Assembly (NCBI GenBank): GCA_009731375.1
Contig: BJOX01000290.1
Location: forward strand, 391,189 to 442,529
Length of the DNA stretch: 51,341 bases
Direction: 5' to 3'
From: Paulinella micropora
Taxonomy: Eukaryota > Cercozoa > Imbricatea > Euglyphida
Shown here: in pieces, positions 40,564 through 51,341 of the stretch
How positions within the stretch are numbered: position 1 is the stretch's first letter
Layout of the letters: each line of letters starts with the position of its first letter
Translations under genes and position numbers: made by a program
Notes under the pieces: generated by a model
The model's input: only the letters and a program-made list of their open reading frames with translations
What the model was told of the DNA's origin: nothing
Databases searched by the model: none

Positions 40564-41880
40564 CCTATGACACTGCAATGACAAACTACCTGATTGAAGT
40601 ACTAGTAACGGTAATTCCTGGTAACGTCGCAAATGACTAGGAACAACGACATTCCGACGTCAAGAAGCTCTGCTCTGCAGAAACTTGAGTTTGGGGTCGC
40701 GAAAACGTAGGTTAAAAAAACAGCAAAAAAAGTGTCTCGAAGCATATTCAAGTGAAAGTTCAGAGCCAGTGGCATATTTTAGTCTCTTCCAGACAACTTG
40801 AAGCTATGATTCTGGTTTTCACAGATGTATTAATAGTAAGTACCATCCCCAACACATATTTATTATTATTAATATTATGAAAGTTATATATAATTTTTCA
40901 AGATTTTGCAGCGTAGTACATACAGCTTGTTTCGATTCAAGGTGCATTTATTTATTAATCATGATGTTTTTATTTGAAAAATTCAATTCAGTTTTGGGGA
41001 TTGAAACCGATTACCAAGCGATGATGATGATACTCAGGTCAACTTGAGTTATGATACTTAATTTGTATTATTAAGTATGGTTAATTACGAACTTGAAAGC
41101 TTCTAGAAGAAATTTAATTGGAATCCTTCCTACGGAATCGCCGCCAACGCTCAAGCAATTTTTTTTTACGCTTCAAAGGCACCGTCCCTCTTATTTACCA
41201 GGCTCTTCCTTCCACGCTTCACCGTTCTATCTCTTATCCTTACTTCACCGGCCTGCTATCCATTCTATCTCTTCTGCTTCCCACTCAGCTTTGCAAGTGG
41301 CAAGTATTTTAAAACAGTGCTTGCGTAAGAAATAACTTGATTATAATAAATTTAACATCATCCCGGCGATGATAAGATGATTTGTATTATGAAGGCTTCT
41401 GGAAGAAATTTAATTGAGCACTCCTACGGAATCGCAACGCTTGTCTATCAAGATAACATCCTGATTGACTAGCGGGACTCAACATAGTAATATTCACTCC
41501 CTAGTTTGAATTCTACACTCTGAAAATTTTTGGGTGGGCCAAACAACAGATCTGTCTCCTTCGCACTTCACTCAAAGGCTGAGTGTGTGCGGGCCGGCGC
41601 TTCCAAAGAACAGCGTCGCCGACACTGCTGCGTCACGCCGCCTGCAGAGGCAAAACGAATGATCATAAGCACGTGGAATCAGCACATGGGAATACTTGCA
41701 ACATTCTGACAGAGGGAGTAACACAAATTTGCAGTCAACAGGGAAAGTATTAAAAAAGTAAATAAGTAAACAAAATGAAGTATGAAAATAAGTAAATATT
41801 TTGCGCGCGTGTGTGTGTGGGGGGGGGGGGGGGGCGGGGGGAGGGGGGGNNNNNNNNNNGGGGGGGGGGGGGGGGGGGGG
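40564..41880. other. unique DNA right of the retrotransposon, no gene seen
   Basis: A roughly 55-bp stretch around AGAAGAAATTTAATTG occurs twice (about 41095 and 41400) with moderate divergence. A G-run with a 10-N gap (41850-41859) closes the region. No open frame has motifs. Confidence 0.55.
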
Positions 41881-41919
41881 GAGCCGAGGGAAGGGAGAAG
41901 TACCAGCAAACGTTTTCTG

Positions 41920-43289
41920 TTAAGGCAAGGGAGTTGTAGCGGACGAAGAAGATGCGGTCGAAGGTTGCGGGGCAGCCGTCGAGGTTGTGCTGCCCGTCGA
42001 GGTTTCTCCGGACTCAACATGCATTCCGTCCCTCTTGTAGCCGTTGTTCTGGGAATAGCCCTGATATCCTTGGTTGCCGTAGCTGTTCTTGGAATAATCG
42101 TTTTGGCCATATCTGTAGCCGTTGTTCTGGGAATAGCTCTGATATCCCTGGTTGCCGTAGCTGTTCTTGGAATAATCGTTTTGACCTTTGGAATAGTCCT
42201 GACCATATCTACCCTTGTTTGAGTACGAGTCAGAGTAAACAGATCCTTGGCCGTAGCTCGCATATCCCTGATTTCCATAGCCTCCGTAGTCGCCCTGACC
42301 GCCGTGACTGGAAGAGTCATCATAATAACTGTCCACCTGGTTGTAGCCATAGCCCTGGCTGCCGAAGCCCTTCGAGTACGAGTCCTGATTTCCATAGCCC
42401 TGACTGCCGTAGCCCTTCGAGTACGAGTCCTGACCATAGCCCTGGCTGCCGTAGCCCTTCGAGTACGAGTCCTGACCATAGCCCTGGCTGCCGGAGCCCT
42501 TCGAGTACGAGTCCTGATTTCCATAGCCCTGGCTGCCGTAGCCCTTCGAGTACGAGTCCTGATTTCCATAGCCCTGGCTGCCGTAGCCCTTCGAGTACGA
42601 GTCCTGACCATAGCCCTGGCTGCCGGAGCCCTTCGAGTACGAGTCCTGACCATAGCCCAGGCTGCCGTAGCCCTTCGAGTACGAGTCCTGATTTCCGTAG
42701 CCCTTCGAGTACGAGTCCTGATTTCCATAGCCCTGGCTGCCGTAGCCCTTCGAGTACGAGTCCTGATTTCCATAGCCCTGGCTGCCGTAGTCCTTCGAGT
42801 ACGAGTCCTGACCATAGCCCTGGCTGCCGTAGCCCTTCGAGTACGAGTCCTGATTTCCGTAGGCCTGGCTGCCGTAGCCCTTCGAGTACGAGTCCTGATT
42901 TCCATAGCCCTGGCTGCCGTAGCCCTTCGAGTACGAGTCCTGATTTCCATAGCCCTGGCTGCCGTAGCCCTTCGAGTACGAGTCTTGATTTCCATAGCCC
43001 TGGCTGCCGGAGCCCTTCGAGTACGAGTCCTGACCATAGCCCTGGCTGCCGTAGCCCTTCGAGTACGAGTCCTGATTTCCATAGCCCTGGCTGCCGTAGC
43101 CCTTCGAGTACGAGTCCTGATTTCCATAGCCCTGGCTGCCGTAGCCCTTGTTGTAGTCAGAAGAGTAGCCCTTGTTGGCCAAGTCCGTCTGACCGTAAGA
43201 GGATTGCGAGTAACCGCCCTTGTTGGAATATGAGTCATAGTTCTGGCCCTTGGAATACGAGTTGTAGCCGTTGTTGGCATAGCCTTGAC
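41920..43289 (-). CDS. repetitive Gly/Tyr/Ser/Gln-rich protein, terminal exon
   Basis: The minus-strand exon begins after the acceptor TTTCGCAG (43290-43297) and ends at the TAA at 41920-41922. It codes for about 455 residues. After a [20 protein letters not shown] start come about 18 tandem copies of [15 protein letters not shown] (13-17 residues each, some with GQD or GSGS variants). Then a variable Tyr/Asn-rich part with [14 protein letters not shown] repeats and a Thr/Ser/Ala tail ([11 protein letters not shown]) follow. There are no Cys and no enzyme motifs. The composition fits secreted structural or adhesive proteins (shell matrix, byssus or silk-like) or an RNA-binding low-complexity domain. 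The signal peptide and first exon are not visible, so secretion is unproven. Confidence 0.7.
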
Positions 43290-43414
43290 CTGCGAAAGAT
43301 TGTGTGTTTGTGTGTGTGCGTGAGTGAGTGGAGTGGAGTGGAGTGGAGTGGAGTGCAGTGAGCCAGTGAGTTGCGGTCGGTGAGCGTTTTGGATGTGTTG
43401 TGAAAATAAGTTAC
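43290..43414 (-). other. 125-bp GT-AG intron of the repetitive-protein gene
   Basis: On the minus strand it starts GTAACTTATTTTC and ends TTTCGCAG. Splicing joins a Gly codon across the junction (phase 1) and keeps the Gly/Tyr-rich frame on both sides. It carries a GGAGT pentamer run on the plus strand at 43325-43355. Confidence 0.65.
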
Positions 43415-43460
43415 CATATTGGCCAGGTGCACCATAGACAGGGGCGCCGTAAGTTCCCCC
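43415..43460 (-). CDS. upstream exon of the repetitive-protein gene
   Basis: A 46-bp minus-strand exon codes for GTYGAPVYGAPGQY and ends with the first base of a Gly codon, followed by the donor GTAACT. The acceptor would be the last AG of a CTA repeat tract (43461-43740 on the plus strand as TAG repeats), an unusual polypyrimidine context. Further 5' exons are not found. Confidence 0.5.
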
Positions 43461-43461
43461 C

Positions 43462-43518
<57 letters not shown>

Positions 43519-43633
43519 GAGTAGTAGGAGTAGGAGTAGGAGTAGTAGGAGTAGGAGTAGTAGGAGTAGGAGTAGTAGGAGTAGGAGTAGTAGGAGTAGG
43601 AGTAGTAGGAGTAGTAGTAGCAGTAGCAGTAGC

Positions 43634-43666
<33 letters not shown>

Positions 43667-43677
43667 TTTAGTAGTTT

Positions 43678-43715
<38 letters not shown>
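43461..43715. repeat. (TAG)n trinucleotide repeat with GAG and CAG variants
   Basis: TAG/GAG/CAG triplets run for about 250 bp and give poly-Ser, poly-Val or poly-Leu in open frames. I treat none of these as proteins. Confidence 0.95.
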
Positions 43716-43723
43716 CCGTTATA

Positions 43724-43982
43724 TATAGTACTGAGTGAGAATATAACACTTTCAACATATATATATAAATATATATATTATATATATTTATGTATATATA
43801 TAATATATAGTACTGAGTGAGAATATAACTCTTTCAACATATATATACATATATATATATTATATTATTATATATATTTCCGTTTTTTTTTTCGGAAATA
43901 TATATAATAATATAATATATATATGTATATATATGTTGAAAGAGTTATATTCTCACTCAGTACTATATATTATATATATATA
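43724..43982. repeat. long hairpin: 80-bp inverted repeat with a T10 loop, plus a partial third copy
   Basis: The arm 43800-43882 (TAGTACTGAGTGAGAATATA and TTTCAACATATATATAC within it, ending TTTCCG) is followed by ten T and then by its near-exact reverse complement (43893 to about 43975), differing by one TA step. A diverged copy of the outer arm lies upstream at 43724-43775. Surrounding DNA to about 44130 is (TA)n. Confidence 0.9.
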
Positions 43983-44065
43983 TATATATTTTTTTTCTCG
44001 TTCCTCACTGAACTAGAACTTTACTTTGACTTCATAAAAGATTAATCTAATATATATATATATAT

Positions 44066-44096
<31 letters not shown>

Positions 44097-44382
44097 ATAT
44101 TAATATATATATACATATATATATATTTGTTAATTCCATATATATTTATTATTATTGTTATTACTATTTTATTATTATTATATTATTATTATTATTATTA
44201 TTATTATTTTATTTTATTTTAATATTTTTAATCTAAGTCATTTTATTTTAATACTTTAATATTTTGATAATTTCTCATTACCTTTAATAACTTGAGACGT
44301 AGGTCACCATCTAGTTAAATCAATAGCTCTTGAGCTAACGATTTGTATGGATAGACCAGAGGTTAAATTGTTAACTTCATTA
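43983..44382. other. AT-rich DNA, no gene seen
   Basis: (TA)n and (TTA)n tracts are followed by about 130 bp of unique sequence ending at an 11-N gap (44383-44393). Confidence 0.7.
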
Positions 44383-44393
44383 NNNNNNNNNNN

Positions 44394-44759
<366 letters not shown>

Positions 44760-44760
<1 letters not shown>

Positions 44761-45914
44761 TTGCAGCAACAACATATCCTAATTGTTCGCACAGGTGGAG
44801 GTGTCTGGATGAGGGTGTACCGATTCCATTCCATTCGGGGATGGTGATGGAGCTACTTCCTCAGCCCGCGCAGTGGCGCTCAAGGCCAAAAGGTTGGAGA
44901 GGGCAAAACTAAACATGAACGGGGAACTGCAGCGTACCTGCCACCTACTGTTTCCACCTATGGTGAAATTCTAAGCTGTGGTTGCAGCTCCTAGATATGC
45001 TCCTTCTAGTCTTGAAATAGTTCCACTTGAATGGAAACGGAAGTCTTCTGCGGAGCAGACCCATTCTGTCGAACACTTTTGCTTATATACACGCAGAACA
45101 CGGTTCAGAGCACCCAAAAATCGAATATCGATGAATAGACCGGCTCTTGGCGCCTGCCTTTTTCGCTCAGTTTTTGGCAATTGGTCCAAGAAAAGTGGCA
45201 TTTTATGGAGCAAGTCGGCATTTTACAGAGAAAAGTGGCATTACTGCAAACTCAATTTCAAGTTTGTGGACGGAACCTACGCCCGCAAAAAAGCCTTCAA
45301 TTTACTATTACAGAAAAAATGGTCCTTCATTTCAAGTACTTCCCACGACTTCCTTCAAGTCGTCAAGTCGTGCTTGCATAGCTCAGAATTGCAAGGTGAG
45401 GATCGTATAGGTACACGTAGGCTGCAGTTTCTCCTTCATGTTTGTCATCTGCAACCTATTGGCCTTGAGCGTCGCGCGGGCTCAGGATGCATCAACGAAC
45501 GAACAAGAATCCAGTACTGCATCAACGAACGAACAAGAATCCAGTACTGAATCCTACGACGTCAGGGTACATCCTCCTCCAGATCCCTGTAGTTGCTTCC
45601 CTTGATTATTCCTCTTATCACCACCACCACCACCAACACCGCCGCCGCCACCACCACCATCACCACCAATTTTCGACGAGTTGAGCGCTCCTGGTGGTAG
45701 GTTCAGTGAAAGTTGTGCGCCTTGGTCGAGTCGACATCATGTCATGTCCAGTCTAGATGTCGCTCAGCTGGTGGGCACTTAGTTTAATAGATTAAACTAT
45801 GGACCATGCTCTAAAGGATTTTGCGTGGAATGAAAAAAAGAGGGGAGAAGAGTATAGTGAAGGTTGTGCAGGTATACCAACACTGTAATCATACACTGCA
45901 CTAATACTACTCCT
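44760..45914. other. unique DNA, no gene supported
   Basis: The longest frame (44978-45550, 190 codons) has no motif and ends in a 30-bp tandem duplication (CATCAACGAACGAACAAGAA, copies at about 45488 and 45518), so I do not call it. A CAC/GCC triplet patch lies at 45620-45665. Confidence 0.5.
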
Positions 45915-46006
45915 AGGCTAGGCTAGTAGAGATAACTGTTTTTTCTTATTCAACCAACGGGAAAAACGATAAAAATAACCCGATAATTATGCAGAGTTTG
46001 CTATCA
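45915..46006. repeat. left copy of a direct repeat flanking the ATCC array
   Basis: AGGCTAGGCTAGTAGAGATA, CTGTTTTTTCTTATTCA and ACGGGAAAAACGATAAAAAT recur at 49449-49532 with a few changes and one 8-bp length difference. Confidence 0.92.
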
Positions 46007-46031
46007 TCATCCTCATCATCATCATCATCAT

Positions 46032-48107
46032 CATCCATCCATCCATCCATCCATCCATCCATCCATCCATCCATCCATCCATCCATCCATCCATCCATCC
46101 ATCCATCCATCCATCCATCCATCCATCCATCCATCCATCCATCCATCCATCCATCCATCCATCCATCCATCCATCCATCCATCCATCCATCCATCCATCC
46201 ATCCATCCATCCATCCATCCATCCATCCATCCATCCATCCATCCATCCATCCATCCATCCATCCATCCATCCATCCATCCATCCATCCATCCATCCATCC
46301 ATCCATCCATCCATCCATCCATCCATCCATCCATCCATCCATCCATCCATCCATCCATCCATCCATCCATCCATCCATCCATCCATCCATCCATCCATCC
46401 ATCCATCCATCCATCCATCCATCCATCCATCCATCCATCCATCCATCCATCCATCCATCCATCCATCCATCCATCCATCCATCCATCCATCCATCCATCC
46501 ATCCATCCATCCATCCATCCATCCATCCATCCATCCATCCATCCATCCATCCATCCATCCATCCATCCATCCATCCATCCATCCATCCATCCATCCATCC
46601 ATCCATCCATCCATCCATCCATCCATCCATCCATCCATCCATCCATCCATCCATCCATCCATCCATCCATCCATCCATCCATCCATCCATCCATCCATCC
46701 ATCCATCCATCCATCCATCCATCCATCCATCCATCCATCCATCCATCCATCCATCCATCCATCCATCCATCCATCCATCCATCCATCCATCCATCCATCC
46801 ATCCATCCATCCATCCATCCATCCATCCATCCATCCATCCATCCATCCATCCATCCATCCATCCATCCATCCATCCATCCATCCATCCATCCATCCATCC
46901 ATCCATCCATCCATCCATCCATCCATCCATCCATCCATCCATCCATCCATCCATCCATCCATCCATCCATCCATCCATCCATCCATCCATCCATCCATCC
47001 ATCCATCCATCCATCCATCCATCCATCCATCCATCCATCCATCCATCCATCCATCCATCCATCCATCCATCCATCCATCCATCCATCCATCCATCCATCC
47101 ATCCATCCATCCATCCATCCATCCATCCATCCATCCATCCATCCATCCATCCATCCATCCATCCATCCATCCATCCATCCATCCATCCATCCATCCATCC
47201 ATCCATCCATCCATCCATCCATCCATCCATCCATCCATCCATCCATCCATCCATCCATCCATCCATCCATCCATCCATCCATCCATCCATCCATCCATCC
47301 ATCCATCCATCCATCCATCCATCCATCCATCCATCCATCCATCCATCCATCCATCCATCCATCCATCCATCCATCCATCCATCCATCCATCCATCCATCC
47401 ATCCATCCATCCATCCATCCATCCATCCATCCATCCATCCATCCATCCATCCATCCATCCATCCATCCATCCATCCATCCATCCATCCATCCATCCATCC
47501 ATCCATCCATCCATCCATCCATCCATCCATCCATCCATCCATCCATCCATCCATCCATCCATCCATCCATCCATCCATCCATCCATCCATCCATCCATCC
47601 ATCCATCCATCCATCCATCCATCCATCCATCCATCCATCCATCCATCCATCCATCCATCCATCCATCCATCCATCCATCCATCCATCCATCCATCCATCC
47701 ATCCATCCATCCATCCATCCATCCATCCATCCATCCATCCATCCATCCATCCATCCATCCATCCATCCATCCATCCATCCATCCATCCATCCATCCATCC
47801 ATCCATCCATCCATCCATCCATCCATCCATCCATCCATCCATCCATCCATCCATCCATCCATCCATCCATCCATCCATCCATCCATCCATCCATCCATCC
47901 ATCCATCCATCCATCCATCCATCCATCCATCCATCCATCCATCCATCCATCCATCCATCCATCCATCCATCCATCCATCCATCCATCCATCCATCCATCC
48001 ATCCATCCATCCATCCATCCATCCATCCATCCATCCATCCATCCATCCATCCATCCATCCATCCATCCATCCATCCATCCATCCATCCATCCATCCATCC
48101 ATCCATC
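46032..48107. repeat. (ATCC)n array, about 2.08 kb
   Basis: About 519 apparently perfect ATCC units run to a 10-N gap at 48108-48117. The length makes it one of the longest tetranucleotide arrays I would expect in an assembly, and the true length may differ. Open frames (Ile-His-Pro-Ser on plus, Trp-Met-Asp-Gly on minus) come from the unit. Confidence 0.97.
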
Positions 48108-48117
48108 NNNNNNNNNN

Positions 48118-48861
48118 CATCCATCCATCATCATCCATCCATCATCATCCATCCATCATCATCCATCCATCATCATCCATCCATCATCATCCATCCATCA
48201 TCCATGCATCCATCATCATCCATCCATCCATCCATGCATCCATCATCATCCATCCATCATCATCCATCCATCATCATCCATCCATCATCATCCATCCATC
48301 ATCATCCATCCATCATCATCCATCCATCATCATCCATCCATCATCATCCATCCATCATCATCCATCATCATCCATCATCATCCATCATCATCCATCATCA
48401 TCATCCATCATCCATCATCCATCATCCATCATCCATCATCCATCATCCATCATCCATCATCCATCATCCATCATCCATCATCCATCATCATCCATCATCC
48501 ATCATCATCCATCATCATCCATCATCCATCATCCATCATCATCCATCATCATCCATCATCATCCATCATCCATCATCCATCATCCATCATCATCCATCAT
48601 CCATCATCCATCATCATCCATCATCATCCATCATCATCCATCATCATCCATCATCCATCATCCATCATCATCCATCATCCATCATCCATCATCCATCATC
48701 ATCCATCATCATCCATCATCCATCATCCATCATCATCCATCATCCATCATCCATCATCATCCATCATCATCCATCATCCATCATCCATCATCCATCATCA
48801 TCCATCATCATCCATCATCCATCATCCATCATCCATCATCATCATCATCATCATCATACTC

Positions 48862-48915
<54 letters not shown>

Positions 48916-49036
48916 TCATCATCATCCATCATCATCATCCATCATCATCATCCATCATCATCATCCATCATCATCATCCATCATCATCCATCATCATCCA
49001 TCATCATCCATCATCATCATCATCATCATCATACTC

Positions 49037-49135
<99 letters not shown>

Positions 49136-49155
49136 TCATCATCATCATCATACTC

Positions 49156-49226
<71 letters not shown>

Positions 49227-49299
49227 GCTACTACTACTACTGCTACTACTACTACTGCTACTACTACTACTGCAACTACTACTACTGCAACTACTACTG

Positions 49300-49370
<71 letters not shown>

Positions 49371-49375
49371 GGTAC

Positions 49376-49448
<73 letters not shown>
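48118..49448. repeat. compound ATC/ATCC, CTA and TAG repeat
   Basis: Mixed CCATCAT units (48118-48840) are followed by CTA runs broken by ATC (48840-49370) and a TAG run changing direction to CTA (49375-49448). Confidence 0.95.
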
Positions 49449-49449
<1 letters not shown>

Positions 49450-49532
49450 GGCTAGGCTAGTAGAGGTAACTGTTTTTTCTTATTCAGCCAACGGGAAAAA
49501 CGATAAAAATAACCCGGTAGAGTTTGCTATCA
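49449..49532. repeat. right copy of the direct repeat flanking the ATCC array
   Basis: Matches 45915-46006. The two copies bracket 3.4 kb of simple repeats in the same orientation. Confidence 0.92.
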
Positions 49533-49544
49533 TAACCACGTTAT

Positions 49545-49566
49545 TCTTCTTTTTCTTCTTCTTCTT

Positions 49567-49597
<31 letters not shown>

Positions 49598-49627
49598 TTA
49601 TTATTATTATTATTATCATTATTATTA
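49545..49627. repeat. (CTT)n and (ATT)n trinucleotide repeats
   Basis: CTT units to about 49595, then ATT units to about 49627. Confidence 0.92.
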
Positions 49628-49629
49628 TT

Positions 49630-49948
49630 GTTATTCAGCCTAATGGCCCATATGCTGGTTGATAGCCCAGGACCCAGCAGACACCAGATTGTTATGGGTG
49701 GGGTTTCGAGGCAGCTCTAGCAACCGCGCTTGGTGTATGCACTTGCACATTCGGTGACGTCTTGCAAGAGGTTGCTGGGACTGCGGAATAACCTCGGCTT
49801 AGTGCAGTCTTGCCCTCAGGAGCTCCATCGGTGGCCCCGATCATCAGGCGAGAGACTGACACGGGGGGGTGGAGGACCTCGAACAAGGGTATTGGAGGCT
49901 TATGTCCGTTGAGGATATGCCATTAGCTGCATCAGTACGCCTCAGATA
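49630..49948 (+). repeat. candidate short retroposon with an (ATT)n tail
   Basis: About 320 bp of unique sequence starts with TTGATAGCCCAG, like the box A part of the tRNA-like sequence at 51278. It is followed by GGTTTCGAGGC (box B-like) and ends directly in a 90-bp ATT run. This layout (tRNA-like head, body, simple-repeat tail) is that of many SINEs. No copy for comparison is in the window. Confidence 0.35.
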
Positions 49949-50089
<141 letters not shown>

Positions 50090-50091
50090 AG

Positions 50092-50347
50092 GATGGATAT
50101 GGTCGCCCTGACTTTGGCTACCAAAATAACTACGGCCCTTCCAGCTATGGTTTCCCTGACTACGGTTACCAACAAAACTACGGATACCAGGATACATTTG
50201 GCTATGACATGACCTATGGATACAAGGGTGGATATGGTATCCCCAGTCAAGGATATGGTGGTTATGATGATTACGGCTATGGCGGCTATGGCGGCGGTTA
50301 TGGTGGCGGTTATGATGATAACTATGGACGCTACGGGGGCTACGACG
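50092..50347 (+). CDS. Gly/Tyr-rich protein, first visible exon
   Basis: It follows a CT tract and TTTCTAG acceptor. It codes for DGYGRPDFGYQNNYG and so on, about 85 residues of Gly, Tyr, Asp, Asn, Gln and Pro with no Lys/Arg clusters or Cys. The exon either ends at G50347 with a donor GTAATT (phase 1) or reads on to a TAG at 50353-50355 as a terminal exon. Three downstream phase-1 exons favour splicing, though both forms could exist. The composition is close to the minus-strand repetitive gene at 41920-43460, suggesting a local family of structural proteins. Upstream exons with a signal peptide are not visible. Confidence 0.6.
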
Positions 50348-50355
50348 GTAATTAG

Positions 50356-50808
50356 CGTTCTCATATCATGTATGAGCAACGTTCTGATGTCATGTTATGC
50401 ATATTACGGGGACAAGGACGATGGTCAGAATCATCACATTACCCTGTTGTTACATGTGTAGAAATTTATACGTCTTTTGTGTGTCATTGTGGTCGTCATC
50501 GTATTACATACACAATAAGTAATGACTGCGGCGTCCAGGAGAGGTCAATACTGTCAGTACGAACGTTCAAGTTGTGAAATGAGCCAAATTTGTTTTTGGC
50601 TCAATATTTGAGATACGGCAATCCTGACAACATCATTTGCAAAACCGTGCTGATCTTAGGATTCTCAAGAAAGTAAGGATCAAGATTGGCTGATCTTAGA
50701 ACTTGAATGTCTCTAGTAATAATTCAATGTCCCATCACCCTTTTCATATGTGTTATGTGTGTTATACAAACCACGGAACAATTGAGGTACACAAATAATA
50801 AATAGTAG
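50356..50808. other. intron or 3' UTR of the Gly/Tyr-rich gene
   Basis: Mixed sequence with no motif. If the first exon is terminal this is its 3' UTR. AATAATAAATAG at about 50790 includes a weak poly(A)-type signal. Confidence 0.4.
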
Positions 50809-50829
50809 GCCGCTACGGCAGCTATGGCC
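50809..50829 (+). CDS. Gly/Tyr-rich micro-exon, 21 bp
   Basis: It lies between AG (50807-50808) and GTATAT (50830-50835). Phase 1 in and out, it codes for GRYGSYG plus one base. The support is weak because of its size but it fits the neighbours. Confidence 0.4.
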
Positions 50830-50855
50830 GTATATATTTGCATACACATATACAG

Positions 50856-50891
50856 GCGGATATGATGACTACGGCTTCGGCGGCTCTGGCG
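50856..50891 (+). CDS. Gly/Tyr-rich micro-exon, 36 bp
   Basis: The acceptor is TATACAG and the donor is GTATGT, a near-consensus donor. Phase 1 on both sides. It codes for Gly-Tyr-Asp-Asp-Tyr-Gly-Phe-Gly-Gly-Ser-Gly within a Gly/Tyr-rich frame that continues from 50347. Confidence 0.6.
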
Positions 50892-50973
50892 GTATGTAAC
50901 GTGAGATAGAGATGGATAGATGGATGAAACATAATAACATTAAATGGATGGATAGATTGGATTATATATATAT

Positions 50974-51007
<34 letters not shown>

Positions 51008-51174
51008 CTTTATGCATAAAAATAAAAAATACACCAATGAGTTACATACTTAACATCCATAAATACATACTTACATATACATAGACGCATACATACTACG
51101 TAGGTGAGAAGGGAGGAAGATAGAAGGAGATAGATACACAGGTACATACATCTCGTGCATGTATGGTGTGTTAG
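50892..51174. other. intron of the Gly/Tyr-rich gene with (TA)n
   Basis: Starts GTATGTAACG and ends TTAG. It carries a GGAT and a (TA)n stretch at 50960-51007. Confidence 0.5.
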
Positions 51175-51219
51175 GTGGCTATGGCGACGGTGGCTACGGT
51201 GGCTACGGTGGCTACATGG
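51175..51219 (+). CDS. Gly/Tyr-rich micro-exon, 45 bp
   Basis: The acceptor is GTGTTAG and the donor is GTATTA. Phase 1 on both sides. It codes for GYGDGGYGGYGGYM. The gene runs on beyond the window or ends in an exon not seen here. Confidence 0.55.

Positions 51220-51222
<3 letters not shown>

Positions 51223-51269
<47 letters not shown>
51223..51269. repeat. (ATT)n repeat
   Basis: Pure ATT units between the last micro-exon and the tRNA-like sequence. Confidence 0.93.
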
Positions 51270-51341
51270 GGACACCGTGATAGCCCAGTGGTCAAGTTCT
51301 ACCATCTGGGCCCTGTCGCCAGTTCGATTCCCGTCGGTGCC
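51270..51341 (+). other. tRNA-like sequence, probably a SINE head, cut by the window edge
   Basis: About 72 bp with box A TGATAGCCCAGTGG (51278-51291) and box B AGTTCGATTCCCG (51321-51333). The end GTCGGTGCC partly pairs with the start GGACACCG, as in an acceptor stem. The anticodon arm is irregular. Its place directly after (ATT)n and the loose folding favour a tRNA-derived SINE or pseudogene over a working tRNA. Confidence 0.55.

Noticed and set aside
42247-43361. Plus-strand frames of 328 and 469 codons opposite the SYSKGYGSQ gene
   Set aside because: They are antisense reads of a 45-bp tandem repeat. The minus frame has splice sites and structural-protein composition, while the plus frames have neither.
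44978-45550. A 190-codon frame
   Set aside because: No motif, ends in a 30-bp duplication, and no promoter or splice support. I kept it as unannotated DNA.
45946-49460. Open frames of 400 to 1,129 codons through the ATCC, ATC and CTA arrays
   Set aside because: They translate the repeat unit only (Ile-His-Pro-Ser, Trp-Met-Asp-Gly) and are open because the units have no stop in that frame.
51270-51341. Functional tRNA gene
   Set aside because: The acceptor stem pairs only partly and the anticodon arm is irregular. It sits after an ATT run like a SINE.

Overview
This window is animal genomic DNA, probably from a marine invertebrate. A mollusc is the best guess, but nothing here proves it. The reasons are long runs of tri-, tetra- and pentanucleotide repeats, small GT-AG exons coding for Gly/Tyr-rich protein, a tRNA-like SINE head, and large nested mobile elements. 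About 30% of the window is simple-sequence DNA. There are six runs of N: 3178-3798 (621 N) and five of 10-11 N.

Layout. (1) 1-5324: microsatellites and minisatellites, then about 1.5 kb of unique DNA in which I see no gene. (2) 5325-40563: a degenerate LTR retrotransposon with LTRs at 5325-5705 and 39884-40563, a candidate primer-binding site, a polypurine tract, gag, a protease, reverse transcriptase remnants, RNase H, integrase (Ty3/gypsy order) and an unusual third ORF behind a membrane segment. Its protease is split by a 0.5-kb inversion and the catalytic core of its RT is deleted. A 270-bp MITE sits in its 3' LTR. (3) 10721-31742, nested inside pol of that retrotransposon: a 21,022-bp Polinton/Maverick (polintovirus-like) element. 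It has 184-bp terminal inverted repeats that start with AG, and it is flanked by a 6-bp CATGGG target-site duplication. It carries the hallmark set: protein-primed DNA polymerase B, retroviral-type integrase, adenovirus-type cysteine protease, FtsK/HerA-type packaging ATPase, double-jelly-roll major capsid protein and a penton-like minor capsid protein. It also carries a class-3 lipase-like protein, a roughly 1,400-residue fibre ending in an S74 chaperone domain, and several small proteins. (4) 40564-51341: host DNA with a minus-strand repetitive G/Y/S/Q protein gene, a plus-strand Gly/Tyr-rich gene built from phase-1 micro-exons, a 2.1-kb ATCC array flanked by a direct duplication, a long hairpin, and a tRNA-derived sequence at the right edge.

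How the Polinton genes fit together. The polymerase and integrase handle replication and insertion. Capsid, penton, protease and ATPase form a virion-building module, nearly all on the minus strand from 15.7 to 23 kb. The fibre and perhaps the lipase would serve attachment and entry. Most long genes have one to four single-base frameshifts, several of them in homopolymers, while penton and protease are intact. This is either decay or assembly indels.

The most striking observation is that two genes, the Polinton polymerase and the retrotransposon protease, are each cut in half by an inversion whose ends share a 7-bp inverted microhomology. In the polymerase case both junctions realign in frame when the segment is flipped back on paper.
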